The position numbers were made by a program, and so were the translations under genes. 35,694 nt of DNA from Alcanivorax sp. (GTDB lineage: Bacteria > Pseudomonadota > Gammaproteobacteria > Pseudomonadales > Alcanivoracaceae), in the NCBI RefSeq assembly GCF_014762765.1, contig NZ_JABURH010000173.1, positions 1 to 35,694 on the forward strand. The letters are read 5' to 3'. Below the pieces are notes generated by a model, which was not told the DNA's origin, ran no database searches, and saw nothing but the letters and a program-made list of their open reading frames with translations. This document shows positions 25,645-34,218 of the stretch, in pieces (position 1 is the first letter of the stretch; each line of letters opens with the position of its first letter).

Positions 25645-26247
25645 ATGCGTACTTTCGTCCTCCGCGCCCGCGCCGCGTCCACCAATAGCCAAACCCTGAT
25701 GGATAATGTGGGTGGCGATGCCCATAGCGAGATCCTCGCCCATACCCTGATGAATGCGATCTTCGTGGCACAGTCGCACCGGCCGGATGTGGTGGTGCAC
25801 CTGGTGCTGGAAAGCACCCAGGATTACTCCCGCACCATCACCTTTGTGGCGGCAGAAATGCGCGATATTGGTGGCTTTCATGAGCAGGCGCTGCTGGCCA
25901 AGGTGACACGGGCACTGGATGCCTCTGCCGGCATGGGCAAGGAGCAGATGAAGGCGGTGGAAAGCGGCATTACCGTGCGCACACTGAGCTTTGAGAAGCT
26001 GGTGAAGGCGCTGGCCGAGGACGGGCATCAGCTGTACATGATGGACCCCAAGGGCGAGAGTATTCGGGAGCTGGCCTTTGCGGAAAAGCCCTGCTTCCTG
26101 CTTACCGATCACATCCCCATGCCGAAGAAGAGTTTTAACAGCTTGAAGCGGCTGGGAACGGAGAAGATCAGCCTGGGGCCAACCATGCTGTTTGCGTCCC
26201 AGTGTGTGGTATTGATCAATAATGAGCTGGATTTGGCGGGGGTGTAG
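25645..26247 (+). CDS. TrmY-family (SPOUT) tRNA pseudouridine(54) N1-methyltransferase homologue
   Basis: MRTFVLRARAASTNSQTLMDN...DVVVHLVLESTQDYSRTITF...MLFASQCVVLINNELD; start at 25645 rather than 25468. Confidence 0.8.
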   Translation: MRTFVLRARAASTNSQTLMDNVGGDAHSEILAHTLMNAIFVAQSHRPDVVVHLVLESTQDYSRTITFVAAEMRDIGGFHEQALLAKVTRALDASAGMGKEQMKAVESGITVRTLSFEKLVKALAEDGHQLYMMDPKGESIRELAFAEKPCFLLTDHIPMPKKSFNSLKRLGTEKISLGPTMLFASQCVVLINNELDLAGV

Positions 26248-26267
26248 GAGGAACGGTGGCCCACGAT

Positions 26268-26392
26268 GTAGGAGCACCTCTTGAGGTGCGAACCTTGCGA
26301 AGGAAGGCTGTTCATCCTGATGAACATTGAGAGAACGGGCTGCCTCGCTTCCTCGCCAAAGCTCGGATTCGCGCCTCGAGAGGCGCTCCTAC
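26268..26392. repeat. REPIN-like element of the GTAGGAGC family
   Basis: GTAGGAGCACCTCTTGAGGTGCGAACC (26268-26294) and inverse GGATTCGCGCCTCGAGAGGCGCTCCTAC (26365-26392). Confidence 0.85.
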
Positions 26393-26405
26393 AGCGGCTT
26401 CGTTT

Positions 26406-26813
26406 TTAGCTTTCCAGCCAGACCTCTCTGGCCCACTGCCAGATAGAGCTCCATTCCTCATCCTCGTTGACACCCTCGCCCGGTACCCAGAAGACGATCT
26501 GGCCGTCCTGGGCGATGGCGTAGAGGCCGTCTGCAGCCTGGCAGACGGGGATCAGCGAACGGGGCATGCCCTGGTCCCAGGCCTGGGCGGCCAGCTCGGG
26601 AAGGAAGTTGTGGGCGTAGTCGTCCATGACGGTGGCCGGCTCCAGGCTGCCGCAAAGGATGTCGCCGGTGGTGAGCAGGAATTCCTTGTACTCCCCCGGC
26701 AGGGAAATGAGCAGTTGTTCCTCGATTTCCACCAGCCGGTCTTCATCCGGCAGCTCCAGGGCTACCAGAGAGCCCTGGTGGCGTTCGCGCAGCAGGTCGA
26801 TCAGGTCATCCAT
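26406..26813 (-). CDS. SMI1/KNR4 (SUKH) family protein
   Basis: EIEEQLLISLPGEYKEFLLTTGDILCGSLEPATV...IPVCQAADGLYAIAQDGQIVFW. Confidence 0.8.
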   Translation of the reverse strand: MDDLIDLLRERHQGSLVALELPDEDRLVEIEEQLLISLPGEYKEFLLTTGDILCGSLEPATVMDDYAHNFLPELAAQAWDQGMPRSLIPVCQAADGLYAIAQDGQIVFWVPGEGVNEDEEWSSIWQWAREVWLES

Positions 26814-26852
26814 TTACAGCGTTCCGGTTGGCATATTCGTTAACCATATCCT

Positions 26853-26915
26853 GTAGGAGCCATGCTTGCATGGCGAACCCGAAGCTGGAGTTCGCCATGT
26901 AAGCATGGCTCCAAC
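26853..26915. repeat. REPIN-like element of the GTAGGAGC family
   Basis: GTAGGAGCCATGCTTGCATGGCGAACC ... GGAGTTCGCCATGTAAGCATGGCTCCAAC. Confidence 0.85.
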
Positions 26916-26924
26916 GATACAATT

Positions 26925-28055
26925 TTATTCCTGACGGTGATCCCGACGGAACGGGAACAGAAACTGGTCGACCACGCCTTCCGGCACCTTGGTGCTGGCC
27001 CGGGTGCCGTACTCGGCAGCCAGTCGGTTGGGCATGATCAGGGTGCCGAACAGTTTATCGTAGATGGGCAGAAAGGCGGCGTAATTTTTGTCCACGGCCT
27101 CGTCTTCCGAGGAGTGATGCCAGTGATGGAATTCCGGGGTGGCGATGAGCCAGCGGATGCCCGGAAACCGGAAGCGCACATTGGCGTGGATAAAGATCGC
27201 GTGGAAGGACACAAACACCAGATAGGCGTACACCGCTGACGGCGAAAAGCCCAGAATGAAGATGGGCAGGTAGCCGACAAAACGGTTGGCGATGATTTCC
27301 ACCACATGCAGGCGCGAGGAGGCCAGCCAGTCCATTTGAGTGGTGGAATGATGCACCGCATGGAATTTCCACAGCCAGGGCACCTCATGGAAGGCCCGGT
27401 GAATCCAGTAGCTGCCCAGGTCGATGACGATGAGGATCTCAATGAACTGCAGCCAAAGGGGCTGGCTGGCGATGGCCTGTTGGAAGCCGATGTCCACCTT
27501 GTCGTGGAGCACCACCTGAATGGGGATGATGGTGAAGAAGCTGATCAGCTGCAGGCCCACATGGCTGAACAGGAAGTACTTGATATCCGTAACCCAGCCC
27601 CCGCGCAGGGTTTTCTGGTCCGGGTCTTTGGGGAAGGCCCGCTCCAGCGGGATAAACACCAGGGCCAGCACCAGCAGCGTAAGGATAAAATAGTCGAGCC
27701 CGGCGTAGAGGCTGCGACCTTCCACCGGCGGCACATCCAGCCGTCCGGAGCCGATCAGCGCGGCCATGCAGGCCAGCACCATGCCGATGATGCCGTAGCG
27801 CTTTTCCTGATGACGCAGCACACTGAAAAAGCCACAGACAAAGCCGATACCGATGCCGATGAACAGGGCAATGCGCAGCACCTCGGCGTTGTAGAAGGCA
27901 CGGAATTCCGGGGTGGTCAGCAACTCCGGATAGAGAAAACAGAAGCTGCCCAGCAGCGCCAGGACACCCAATCCGATGGACACGGTGGCGGTGATCTTGC
28001 CCTGGCCCGGGGTCAGATCCACCTCTTCGTAACGTTCCCGCAAAAAGTCTGTCAT
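26925..28055 (-). CDS. sterol desaturase / fatty acid hydroxylase family membrane protein
   Basis: HRAFHE, HAVHHS and HHWHHSSEDEAVDKN histidine motifs. Confidence 0.88.
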   Translation of the reverse strand: MTDFLRERYEEVDLTPGQGKITATVSIGLGVLALLGSFCFLYPELLTTPEFRAFYNAEVLRIALFIGIGIGFVCGFFSVLRHQEKRYGIIGMVLACMAALIGSGRLDVPPVEGRSLYAGLDYFILTLLVLALVFIPLERAFPKDPDQKTLRGGWVTDIKYFLFSHVGLQLISFFTIIPIQVVLHDKVDIGFQQAIASQPLWLQFIEILIVIDLGSYWIHRAFHEVPWLWKFHAVHHSTTQMDWLASSRLHVVEIIANRFVGYLPIFILGFSPSAVYAYLVFVSFHAIFIHANVRFRFPGIRWLIATPEFHHWHHSSEDEAVDKNYAAFLPIYDKLFGTLIMPNRLAAEYGTRASTKVPEGVVDQFLFPFRRDHRQE

Positions 28056-28157
28056 GTGCTCCTCTCCTTCTGGGCCAAAGGCTGCCCGATGATCCCTTCA
28101 GACACCACTACACGCCCGTAACAAGCTGCTACACTGCGCGTTCAAGAAACATAGCTT

Positions 28158-28304
28158 CAAGCGACAAGCTGCAAGCTACAACGCGGGTCAGGCAAGCAGA
28201 ATACTGTGAGCTCTCCGACCGCGATTATCGCAGGGTGGTCGCGGGCTCATGCTGTTCGCTAACCCGATTGCTTGATCTCGTTGTCGCTTGCAGCTTGTAG
28301 ATTG
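28158..28304. repeat. long inverted-repeat element, CAAGCTGCAAGCTACAACGCG family (copy 1)
   Basis: Arms 28158-28185 and 28277-28304 are about 24/28 complementary. Confidence 0.85.
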
Positions 28305-28349
28305 AAACTGCTTCATCACATTATTCACATATTTGGTTATCCATAAAGT

Positions 28350-30230
28350 ATGCCTCTGATTACCCTCCGCGACATTCAGCTCAGTTATGGGCAGCAGCCG
28401 CTGCTGGATCACGTCACCCTGTCCATCGACCCGGGGGAACGGCTTTGTCTGATCGGTCGTAACGGGGCCGGCAAGTCCACCCTGATGAAGGTGATTGCCG
28501 AGGAGATCCATGCGGATGACGGCCAGATTGAGAAAACCCAGGGGCTGACCGTGGCCCGTCTGGAGCAGGAAGTACCGGACGATCAGGATCACAGCGTCCA
28601 TTTCATGGTGGCCGAGGGCCTCGGCGAGCATGGCGCTCTGCTCAGCGAACACGCGGAGCTGGTCCACCATCTCGGCGATGGTGACGACAAGATCCTGGCC
28701 CGGTTCGAGCAGCTGAGCAGCGAGATCGAAGCCTGTGGTGCCTGGCAGCTGTCGCAGCGGGTGGACACGGTGCTGTCCAAGCTGAAGCTGGACGGCGATC
28801 AGCCCTTTGCCGGCCTGTCCGGGGGCATGAAGCGGCGGGTGCTGCTGGCCCGCGCGCTGGTGCAGGAGCCGGATATCCTGCTGCTGGACGAGCCCACCAA
28901 CCACCTGGATATGGATTCCATCCAGTGGCTGGAAGAGTTCCTGAAGAGCTACGGCGCCACCCTGGTGTTTATCTCCCACGACCGGGCCTTTATCCGCTCC
29001 CTGGCCACCCGCATCATCGAGCTGGACCGGGGCAAGCTGACCAGCTGGCCGGGCAGCTATGAGAAGTATCTGAGCGGCAAGCAGGCGGCGCTGGAAGCGG
29101 AAGAGCGGGCCAACGCCGAATTCGACAAGAAACTCAGCCAGGAAGAAAAGTGGATACGCCAGGGCATCAAGGCACGCCGTACCCGTAACGAAGGCCGGGT
29201 GCGTGCCCTCAAGGCCATGCGCGATGAATTTGCTCAACGCCGCAACCGCACCGGCACCGCCAGCCTGACCATCCAGAGCGGCGACAATTCCGGCAAGGTG
29301 GTGGTGGAAGCCGAGCATCTGAATTACAGCGTGGACGGCAAGACCATCGTGCGGGATTTTTCCGTGAACCTGCTGCGCGGGGATCGGGTAGGCATTCTCG
29401 GCCCCAACGGCTGTGGCAAGTCCACCCTGATCCGTCTGCTACTGGGCCGACTGGCCCCGGACAGCGGCACCGTGAAGCTGGGCACCCAGCTACAGGTGGC
29501 CTATTTCGATCAGTTGCGAGATACCCTCAACGAGGAAAAGAGCGTGATCGACAACGTGGCCGAAGGCTCCGATGTGGTCACCATCAATGGCCAGAACAAG
29601 CATGTGATCGGCTATCTGCAGGATTTCCTGTTCGACCCGAGCCGGGTGCGCCAGCCGGTGAAATCCCTGTCCGGCGGGGAGCGCAATCGCCTGTTGCTGG
29701 CCAAGCTGTTCACCAATCCCTTCAACCTGCTGGTCCTGGATGAGCCCACCAATGACCTGGACGCAGAAACCCTGGAACTGCTGGAAGAGCAGCTGATGAA
29801 CTATCAGGGCACCCTGCTGCTGGTCAGCCACGACCGGGAGTTCATCGACAATGTGGTGACCTCCACCCTGGTGTTTGAAAACGGCGAGCTCAACAGCTAT
29901 GTGGGCGGCTATCAGGACTGGTTGCGCCAGCGTCCGGAACCAGTGAAGGGAAAAACCGTCAAATCCGCCAAGCCGGTGCTCGAACCGGCCCCGGCAGCCC
30001 CGAAACGCAAGAAGTTGTCATATAAGGATCAACGGGAGCTGGAACAATTACCGGAACGGATCGAGCAGCTGGAAGCAGCACTGGAAGCGGTGCAGGCTCG
30101 CATGTCGGATCCGACTTTCTTCAAGGGTGACCCGGCCGAGATCAGCGCCGCCCAACAGCAACAAAGCGAGTTGCAGGCGGAACTGGAAACCACCTTTGCT
30201 CGCTGGGACGAGCTGGATCAGCTTGGCTGA
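28350..30230 (+). CDS. uup: ABC-F family ATPase, Uup-like
   Basis: Two ABC domains (GRNGAGKST, GPNGCGKST; LSGGMKRR, LSGGERNR), interdomain linker and C-terminal coiled coil. Confidence 0.88.
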   Translation: MPLITLRDIQLSYGQQPLLDHVTLSIDPGERLCLIGRNGAGKSTLMKVIAEEIHADDGQIEKTQGLTVARLEQEVPDDQDHSVHFMVAEGLGEHGALLSEHAELVHHLGDGDDKILARFEQLSSEIEACGAWQLSQRVDTVLSKLKLDGDQPFAGLSGGMKRRVLLARALVQEPDILLLDEPTNHLDMDSIQWLEEFLKSYGATLVFISHDRAFIRSLATRIIELDRGKLTSWPGSYEKYLSGKQAALEAEERANAEFDKKLSQEEKWIRQGIKARRTRNEGRVRALKAMRDEFAQRRNRTGTASLTIQSGDNSGKVVVEAEHLNYSVDGKTIVRDFSVNLLRGDRVGILGPNGCGKSTLIRLLLGRLAPDSGTVKLGTQLQVAYFDQLRDTLNEEKSVIDNVAEGSDVVTINGQNKHVIGYLQDFLFDPSRVRQPVKSLSGGERNRLLLAKLFTNPFNLLVLDEPTNDLDAETLELLEEQLMNYQGTLLLVSHDREFIDNVVTSTLVFENGELNSYVGGYQDWLRQRPEPVKGKTVKSAKPVLEPAPAAPKRKKLSYKDQRELEQLPERIEQLEAALEAVQARMSDPTFFKGDPAEISAAQQQQSELQAELETTFARWDELDQLG

Positions 30231-30244
30231 ATCAAGGAGATTTT

Positions 30245-31573
30245 GTGTATAAAACGTGGTCCTCATTCGCTATCACGGCAATATTTGTCCTGTTCGGCCT
30301 GGCAGCAACGCCAGGCTGGGCCAATGAAGTGGAAGACGAAGAACGGGCCGTGGAACGCCAGCAGGAAAGCGATGGCCAGGCCACAGCCGGTGACGGCAAT
30401 ACAGACACGGACAAGGCCGACAGCGCCGCAGTGGATGACCTGGCTCAACCGGCGGCGGACCCGGCTCCCCTGCCCCTCTCATTGCTGGGGCGCCAGGTTG
30501 AAACCGGCAGTTTTGCCACCCTGCACTGGACTCCGGATCAGTCCTTCGCCTCCATCGCCACGCCGGTACCGGTACTGGTGGCACATGGCGACAAACCAGG
30601 CCCAAAGCTGTGTCTGACTGCGGCCATCCACGGCGATGAACTGAACGGCATCGAGATGGTGCGTCGACTCATGTACGAGCTGGAGCCGAATCAGCTGGCC
30701 GGCACCGTGATCGGTGTGCCTATCGTCAATCTGGATGGCTTTCGCAGTGGCTCGCGTTACCTGAGCGACCGCCGGGATCTTAACCGCTACTTCCCCGGCA
30801 ACAAGAATGGCAGTGCCGCCAGCCGCGTGGCCCATTCCCTGTTCAGCAATATCGTCCGCCATTGCGATTATCTGGTGGACCTACACACCGGCTCCCAGAA
30901 ACGGGTCAACCTGCCCCAGCTACGGGCCGACCTGGACAACCCGGATGTGGTGGCTTTTGCCAAGCACTTCGGCGGCATGACGGTACTGCACAGCCCCGGC
31001 GTCACCGGCATGCTCCGTGACGCGGCGGTGAAAAAGAACATTGTGGCGGTGACCATGGAGGCCGGTGGCCCCAACCGGCTGGAAACCGAAGCGGTCAGCA
31101 ACGGTGTTCAGGCCATCGATACCCTGCTGGAAAACCTGGGCATGCGTAAGGCCAGCCGTTTCTGGAGTGCCCCGCAACCGGTGTTCTATGAGTCCGAATG
31201 GATTCGTGCCACCCAGGGCGGCATTCTGCTTGCCGAGGTGGAACTGAACCAGAACGTCAGGAAGGGCCAGGTGCTGGGCACCGTCACCGACCCGATCAGC
31301 AATACAGGCAGCGCCATCATTGCGCCATATAACGGTCGAGTTCTCGGAATGGCAGTGAACCAGGTAGTTCATGCCGGCTTTGCGGCCTTCCGCATCGGCG
31401 AGGAAAAGACCACCGAGGAAGTGGAAGCCAAGGCGGAAAAAGCCACCCTGGAAAAAGAGGAAAAGCGGCAGCAACAGGGTGATGCCCCGGCCCACGAACC
31501 TCCGGCACCGGAGCCGGATCGGGCCGATGATCTGAGCCAGGCAGATGAAGAGGAAAATCATTCGGAAGAGTGA
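30245..31573 (+). CDS. secreted succinylglutamate desuccinylase/aspartoacylase (M14-like) family protein
   Basis: Signal peptide; AAIHGDELNGIEMVRRL (H-x-x-E zinc motif), RDLNRYFPG, LVDLHTGS; low-complexity acidic N- and C-terminal segments. Confidence 0.83.
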   Translation: MYKTWSSFAITAIFVLFGLAATPGWANEVEDEERAVERQQESDGQATAGDGNTDTDKADSAAVDDLAQPAADPAPLPLSLLGRQVETGSFATLHWTPDQSFASIATPVPVLVAHGDKPGPKLCLTAAIHGDELNGIEMVRRLMYELEPNQLAGTVIGVPIVNLDGFRSGSRYLSDRRDLNRYFPGNKNGSAASRVAHSLFSNIVRHCDYLVDLHTGSQKRVNLPQLRADLDNPDVVAFAKHFGGMTVLHSPGVTGMLRDAAVKKNIVAVTMEAGGPNRLETEAVSNGVQAIDTLLENLGMRKASRFWSAPQPVFYESEWIRATQGGILLAEVELNQNVRKGQVLGTVTDPISNTGSAIIAPYNGRVLGMAVNQVVHAGFAAFRIGEEKTTEEVEAKAEKATLEKEEKRQQQGDAPAHEPPAPEPDRADDLSQADEEENHSEE

Positions 31574-31597
31574 GAAAATCAACAAGAGACACAACGC

Positions 31598-31626
31598 AAA
31601 AAGGCTTCCCGATGGAAGCCTTTTTT
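31598..31626 (+). terminator. Rho-independent terminator after the AstE/AspA-like gene
   Basis: AAAAAGGCTTCC-CGAT-GGAAGCCTTTTTT. Confidence 0.9.
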
Positions 31627-31685
31627 GTAGTGCTTTAAAACCGGCTGAAGCCTTTTTTTCACAAGGCGAAAATATTTCCGGCTTC

Positions 31686-31710
31686 TTCGCTTTGCGAACA
31701 AAGCTCTACC
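31686..31710. repeat. single REP element, GTAGGAGC family
   Basis: TTCGCTTTGCGAACAAAGCTCTACC, near-identical to 25575-25600. Confidence 0.65.
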
Positions 31711-31726
31711 GGAATCGGGTAAACCC

Positions 31727-32029
31727 TTACTGCACCACCAGGCTGTCGCGCATTTTTGCCAGGGTCTTTTCACCGATGCCCTTGATGGCCAGCAGCTGAT
31801 CCACGCTGGTAAAAGGCCCCTGGCTGTCACGCCACTGCACGATGGCTTCCGCCGTTTTCGGCCCCACGCCCTTGAGTTCCTGCAGTTGGGTAACGTCCGC
31901 CGTATTCAGGTTGATTCGATTTTCTACCTGGGTTTTGGCCGCGTCCTTGACCGCTTCCACTTCCACCGCCAGGGCCGGCAGGCTCAGTGCCAGAAGCAGG
32001 GACATCACAACCGCTTTCAATGCTTTCAT
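31727..32029 (-). CDS. ComEA family helix-hairpin-helix DNA-binding protein
   Basis: Signal peptide followed by INLNTADVTQLQELKGVGPKTAEAIVQWRDSQGPFTSVDQLLAIKGIGEKTLAKMRD. Confidence 0.9.
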   Translation of the reverse strand: MKALKAVVMSLLLALSLPALAVEVEAVKDAAKTQVENRINLNTADVTQLQELKGVGPKTAEAIVQWRDSQGPFTSVDQLLAIKGIGEKTLAKMRDSLVVQ

Positions 32030-32121
32030 ATCGATCTCCATTTTTATCAGTTGGAGACCACACCATAGAAAGCCCGGCGAAAGGACGTTATCAGCGGAGG
32101 GTTACGAATTGCGTAAGTGGC

Positions 32122-32817
32122 TCAGGCAAGACTTTGTAATATCTCGTCCACCACCCTTGTAGGCTCGGCAGCCTGGGTAATCGGCCTACCGATTACCATA
32201 TAGTCCACACCCGCATCCCGGGCCTGTACCGGCGTCAGCACGCGGCGCTGGTCACCGGCATCTGCGCCTGGCGGGCGGATACCCGGGGTGACCAGCTCGA
32301 ATTGCCGGCCACAGGCCTCTTTGAGCATGGTCGCTTCCCGGGCGGAACACACCACCCCGTCCATGCCGGCGCGCTTGGCCAGCTCAGCCAGGCGCCGCAC
32401 CTGCACGTTCGGCTCATCCATCACCCCCACCTGCTCCAGATCAACAGCTTCCATGCTGGTCAGCACGGTCACCGCAATCAGATGGGGTCGATTGGCATGG
32501 TTGGCGATGGCATTGGCGGCGGCTTCCATCATGCGCAGGCCTCCGCTGGCGTGCACATTGACCATCCATACGCCCAGGTCGGCAGCCGCCGCCACAGCAC
32601 CGGCCACGGTGTTGGGGATGTCATGGAATTTCAGGTCCAGGAACACCTCGAAGCCCTTGCTGTGCAGCCCTTCGACAATGGCCGGGCCACTGCGGGTGAA
32701 GATTTCCTTGCCGACTTTGACGCGCACCTTGCCCGGGTCCAGTTGATCCGCCATGGCCAGCGCCCGGGCGGCATCGGGATAATCCAGGGCGACGATAACA
32801 GGGCTGGAGATAGGCAT
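32122..32817 (-). CDS. pyrF: orotidine 5'-phosphate decarboxylase
   Basis: [23 protein letters not shown] (catalytic DxKxxD-type motif), [20 protein letters not shown]; start at 32817 with GAGG upstream. Confidence 0.95.
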   Translation of the reverse strand: MPISSPVIVALDYPDAARALAMADQLDPGKVRVKVGKEIFTRSGPAIVEGLHSKGFEVFLDLKFHDIPNTVAGAVAAAADLGVWMVNVHASGGLRMMEAAANAIANHANRPHLIAVTVLTSMEAVDLEQVGVMDEPNVQVRRLAELAKRAGMDGVVCSAREATMLKEACGRQFELVTPGIRPPGADAGDQRRVLTPVQARDAGVDYMVIGRPITQAAEPTRVVDEILQSLA

Positions 32818-32882
32818 GGGAGCGTCCTCGGGGATTGGTGGCGCTATGGTATGAGTTGCGGGAAGACGGTTCAAGAATTCGG

Positions 32883-33043
32883 AGCTGCAAGCCTCAAGCT
32901 ACAAGCTGCAACGCGAAATAGGATCGGGCTTGGCTTGACGTTTTTGGCCGCGAATCATCTGCCTATCTTTGTGCGCGGCCAACAAACCAGCAGTTTTCGA
33001 TACACTTTCCCGTGTTGCAGCTTGTAGCTTGAGGCTTGCAGCT
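32883..33043. repeat. long inverted-repeat element, CAAGCTGCAAGCTACAACGCG family (copy 2)
   Basis: AGCTGCAAGCCTCAAGCTACAAGCTGCAAC (32883-32912) is a perfect 30/30 reverse complement of 33014-33043; nested TTGGCCGCG/CGCGGCCAA hairpin at 32944-32982. Confidence 0.95.
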
Positions 33044-33048
33044 TGCCG

Positions 33049-34218
33049 CTAGACTTCCTTGACCACCGGCTTGATGGACCCCCAGCGCTTGCAGCTTGGG
33101 CATCGCCATTGCATCAAGGGGGTTTCGAAACCACAGCGGCGGCACTTGTAGAGGCTCTTGTCGTTGAGCAGTTGCTCTGACAGCTGCTTGAGTACACCGA
33201 GATGTTCGCGGGTTTCCCCTTCCGCGCTGCCGGCCAGGCTCATGTCGATGATCCGGTTGAGACCACGTACTGAGGGGTTGGCTTTCATGTACTCAGCAAT
33301 AAAATCCGCCGCTTCCTTGTCGCCGTAGCGTTCCTTGAGCGCTTCGGAAAGCAGCAGGATGCGGCTGGTACTGGGTTTCTCGGCACTGTAGTCCGCCAGC
33401 ATCTGAATAAACTCTTCGTCCTTCTCCTGCTGCTGATAGCAGGTGCGCAGCTTGTCGAGCACTTCATCAAAGAAGTCGCTGTCCTGCACCCAGATGCGCT
33501 GTAAGGCCTGGGTAGCGGCATCCCAGTTCTGTTCGCCCATTTCCAGCTCGCCTTCCACAAAGCTGGCGCGTACGCACTGGTCATCGAAGGACAGGGCCCG
33601 GCGCAGCATGCGGCGTGCCGGGTTGATGTCACCATCACGGCGCAGGTTTTCCGACTGCTCGCAGCAGTATTGGGCCAGCACAGGCCCCAGCGCCGGGCGG
33701 CTCTTGATCAGCCGCTCGCCCATACTGATGGCATTGACCCAATCGCGCTCCTGCTCGTACAGGCCCATTAGCTGCTGGCAGACTTCATCCTTGGCCTGGC
33801 AATCCTGATCCAGCATTTCCAGCAGTACCTGCTCGGCCAGATCGAAGATACCGCTGGCCAAGTAATCCTGGGCCAGTTCCAGCTGGATTTCTTCCTGCAC
33901 CGGGCGACCATAGTCGCCGTGTTCCAGCAGGTGGGTATGGAGCTGGGCGGCACGATCGAATTCGCCCCGCTTGCGGAACAACTTGCCCAGGGCAAGATGG
34001 GTATCGAGCCCCTCCTCACTGACGTCCAGACTCTTGAGCAGGGCTTCGATACCCTTGTCCGGCTCTTCATTGAGGAAGAAGTTGATGCCAGCCACATAGT
34101 CCTTGGACAGGGAGGCCATGCGTCGACGCTGCCGGCGCCTGCTCTCACGCTTGCCGAGAAAGAAACCGGCGGCAATGGCAACAAAGAACAGCGGCAGAAG
34201 CCAGAACGATTCACTCAT
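33049..34218 (-). CDS. lapB: lipopolysaccharide assembly protein LapB (YciM)
   Basis: N-terminal TM, TPR array, C-terminal rubredoxin-like CRRCGFETPLMQWRCPSCKRWGS; downstream of lapA with ATGA overlap. Confidence 0.93.
   Translation of the reverse strand: MSESFWLLPLFFVAIAAGFFLGKRESRRRQRRRMASLSKDYVAGINFFLNEEPDKGIEALLKSLDVSEEGLDTHLALGKLFRKRGEFDRAAQLHTHLLEHGDYGRPVQEEIQLELAQDYLASGIFDLAEQVLLEMLDQDCQAKDEVCQQLMGLYEQERDWVNAISMGERLIKSRPALGPVLAQYCCEQSENLRRDGDINPARRMLRRALSFDDQCVRASFVEGELEMGEQNWDAATQALQRIWVQDSDFFDEVLDKLRTCYQQQEKDEEFIQMLADYSAEKPSTSRILLLSEALKERYGDKEAADFIAEYMKANPSVRGLNRIIDMSLAGSAEGETREHLGVLKQLSEQLLNDKSLYKCRRCGFETPLMQWRCPSCKRWGSIKPVVKEV

Noticed and set aside
26406-26813. Defence or toxin-immunity island around the SUKH gene
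   Set aside because: No toxin, secretion, nuclease or defence genes nearby; only repeats and metabolic genes.
26268-26915. CRISPR-like array from repeated GTAGGAGC units
   Set aside because: Units are palindromic, in alternating orientation and irregularly spaced, without uniform spacers or cas genes; fits REP/REPIN better.
28188-29318. 376-aa minus-strand ORF
   Set aside because: Antisense to uup in a high-GC gene, no recognisable motifs and extends through the inverted repeat; shadow ORF.
31727-32029. Competence locus
   Set aside because: Only a ComEA-like HhH protein is present, with no other competence genes; such lone HhH proteins are common.
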